Positions 5,921-5,943 of a stretch of DNA of 5,943 nt are shown here, piece after piece. A program made the translations under genes and the position numbers. The DNA is from Pseudomonadota bacterium (GTDB lineage Bacteria > Pseudomonadota > Gammaproteobacteria > Xanthomonadales > Xanthomonadaceae). The stretch lies in NCBI GenBank assembly GCA_023399815.1, contig JAEWOJ010000030.1, forward strand, positions 1-5,943, read 5' to 3'. The notes beneath the pieces were generated by a model. It was not told where the DNA came from, ran no database searches, and saw only the letters and a program-made list of their open reading frames with translations. Numbering within the stretch: the first letter of the stretch is position 1; each line of letters starts with the position of its first letter.

Positions 5921-5943
5921 CGCCAGTCGCGAGGGGCTTTCCC
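5911..5943 (+). repeat. REP copy at the window edge
   Basis: GTAGGAGCGACGCCAGTCGC followed by GAGGGGCTTTCCC is a third copy of the unit in the slt-cca gap, in the same orientation as the left arm there, with the GCGAC/GTCGC hairpin (5916-5920 with 5925-5929). Similarity continues to the last base (GGGGCTTTCCC is shared with 4500-4510), so the element is cut by the window end. By analogy an inverted partner may follow beyond it. Confidence 0.8.

Noticed and set aside
1..5943. A new multi-gene system such as a defence island or biosynthetic cluster
   Set aside because: The genes are unrelated, in mixed orientations, and four of the five belong to common families; compositional bias is uniform and no integrase, tRNA junction or phage gene is present.

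Overview
The window is ordinary chromosomal sequence from a GC-rich gammaproteobacterium, most likely of the Xanthomonadaceae/Lysobacteraceae (a Lysobacter, Luteimonas, Pseudoxanthomonas or Stenotrophomonas relative). This rests on the very high GC with strong third-position GC bias, protein sequences that match xanthomonad-type ExbD and Slt as I remember them, and GTAG-headed REP palindromes of the kind described in Stenotrophomonas and related genera. The assignment is inference, since no rRNA or other marker is present.

Layout: (1) 1-88 is non-coding and holds a GTAG-type REP hairpin. (2) 89-907, minus strand, encodes an SDR oxidoreductase of the HSDL2-like group. (3) 908-1059 is a divergent intergenic region with a perfect dyad over a candidate promoter. 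(4) 1060-1746, plus strand, encodes an uncharacterised lipoprotein. (5) 1747-1886 separates two convergent genes and contains two strong hairpins. (6) 1887-2294, minus strand, encodes ExbD without an ExbB partner. (7) 2295-2479 is a divergent intergenic region with a 16-bp perfect palindrome just upstream of slt. (8) 2480-4426, plus strand, encodes a soluble lytic murein transglycosylase (Slt70 type). (9) 4427-4660 is a non-coding gap dominated by an inverted pair of REP sequences. (10) 4661-5890, plus strand, encodes the HD-domain CCA-adding enzyme. (11) 5885-5943 is a 12-bp tandem array of REP heads that runs into another REP copy at the window edge; the first unit supplies the cca stop codon.

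The five genes do not form one pathway. Three act at the envelope (lipoprotein, ExbD, Slt), one is a cytoplasmic redox enzyme and one matures tRNA. Their orientations (minus, plus, minus, plus, plus) imply at least four transcription units. Only slt and cca are codirectional, and the REP pair separates them. I found no convincing new biological system. The most noteworthy points are the REP architecture around cca, the stop codon inside a GTAG repeat, the lone exbD, an apparent lack of a ribosome binding site before slt and cca, and a non-serine residue at the expected catalytic-serine position of the SDR.
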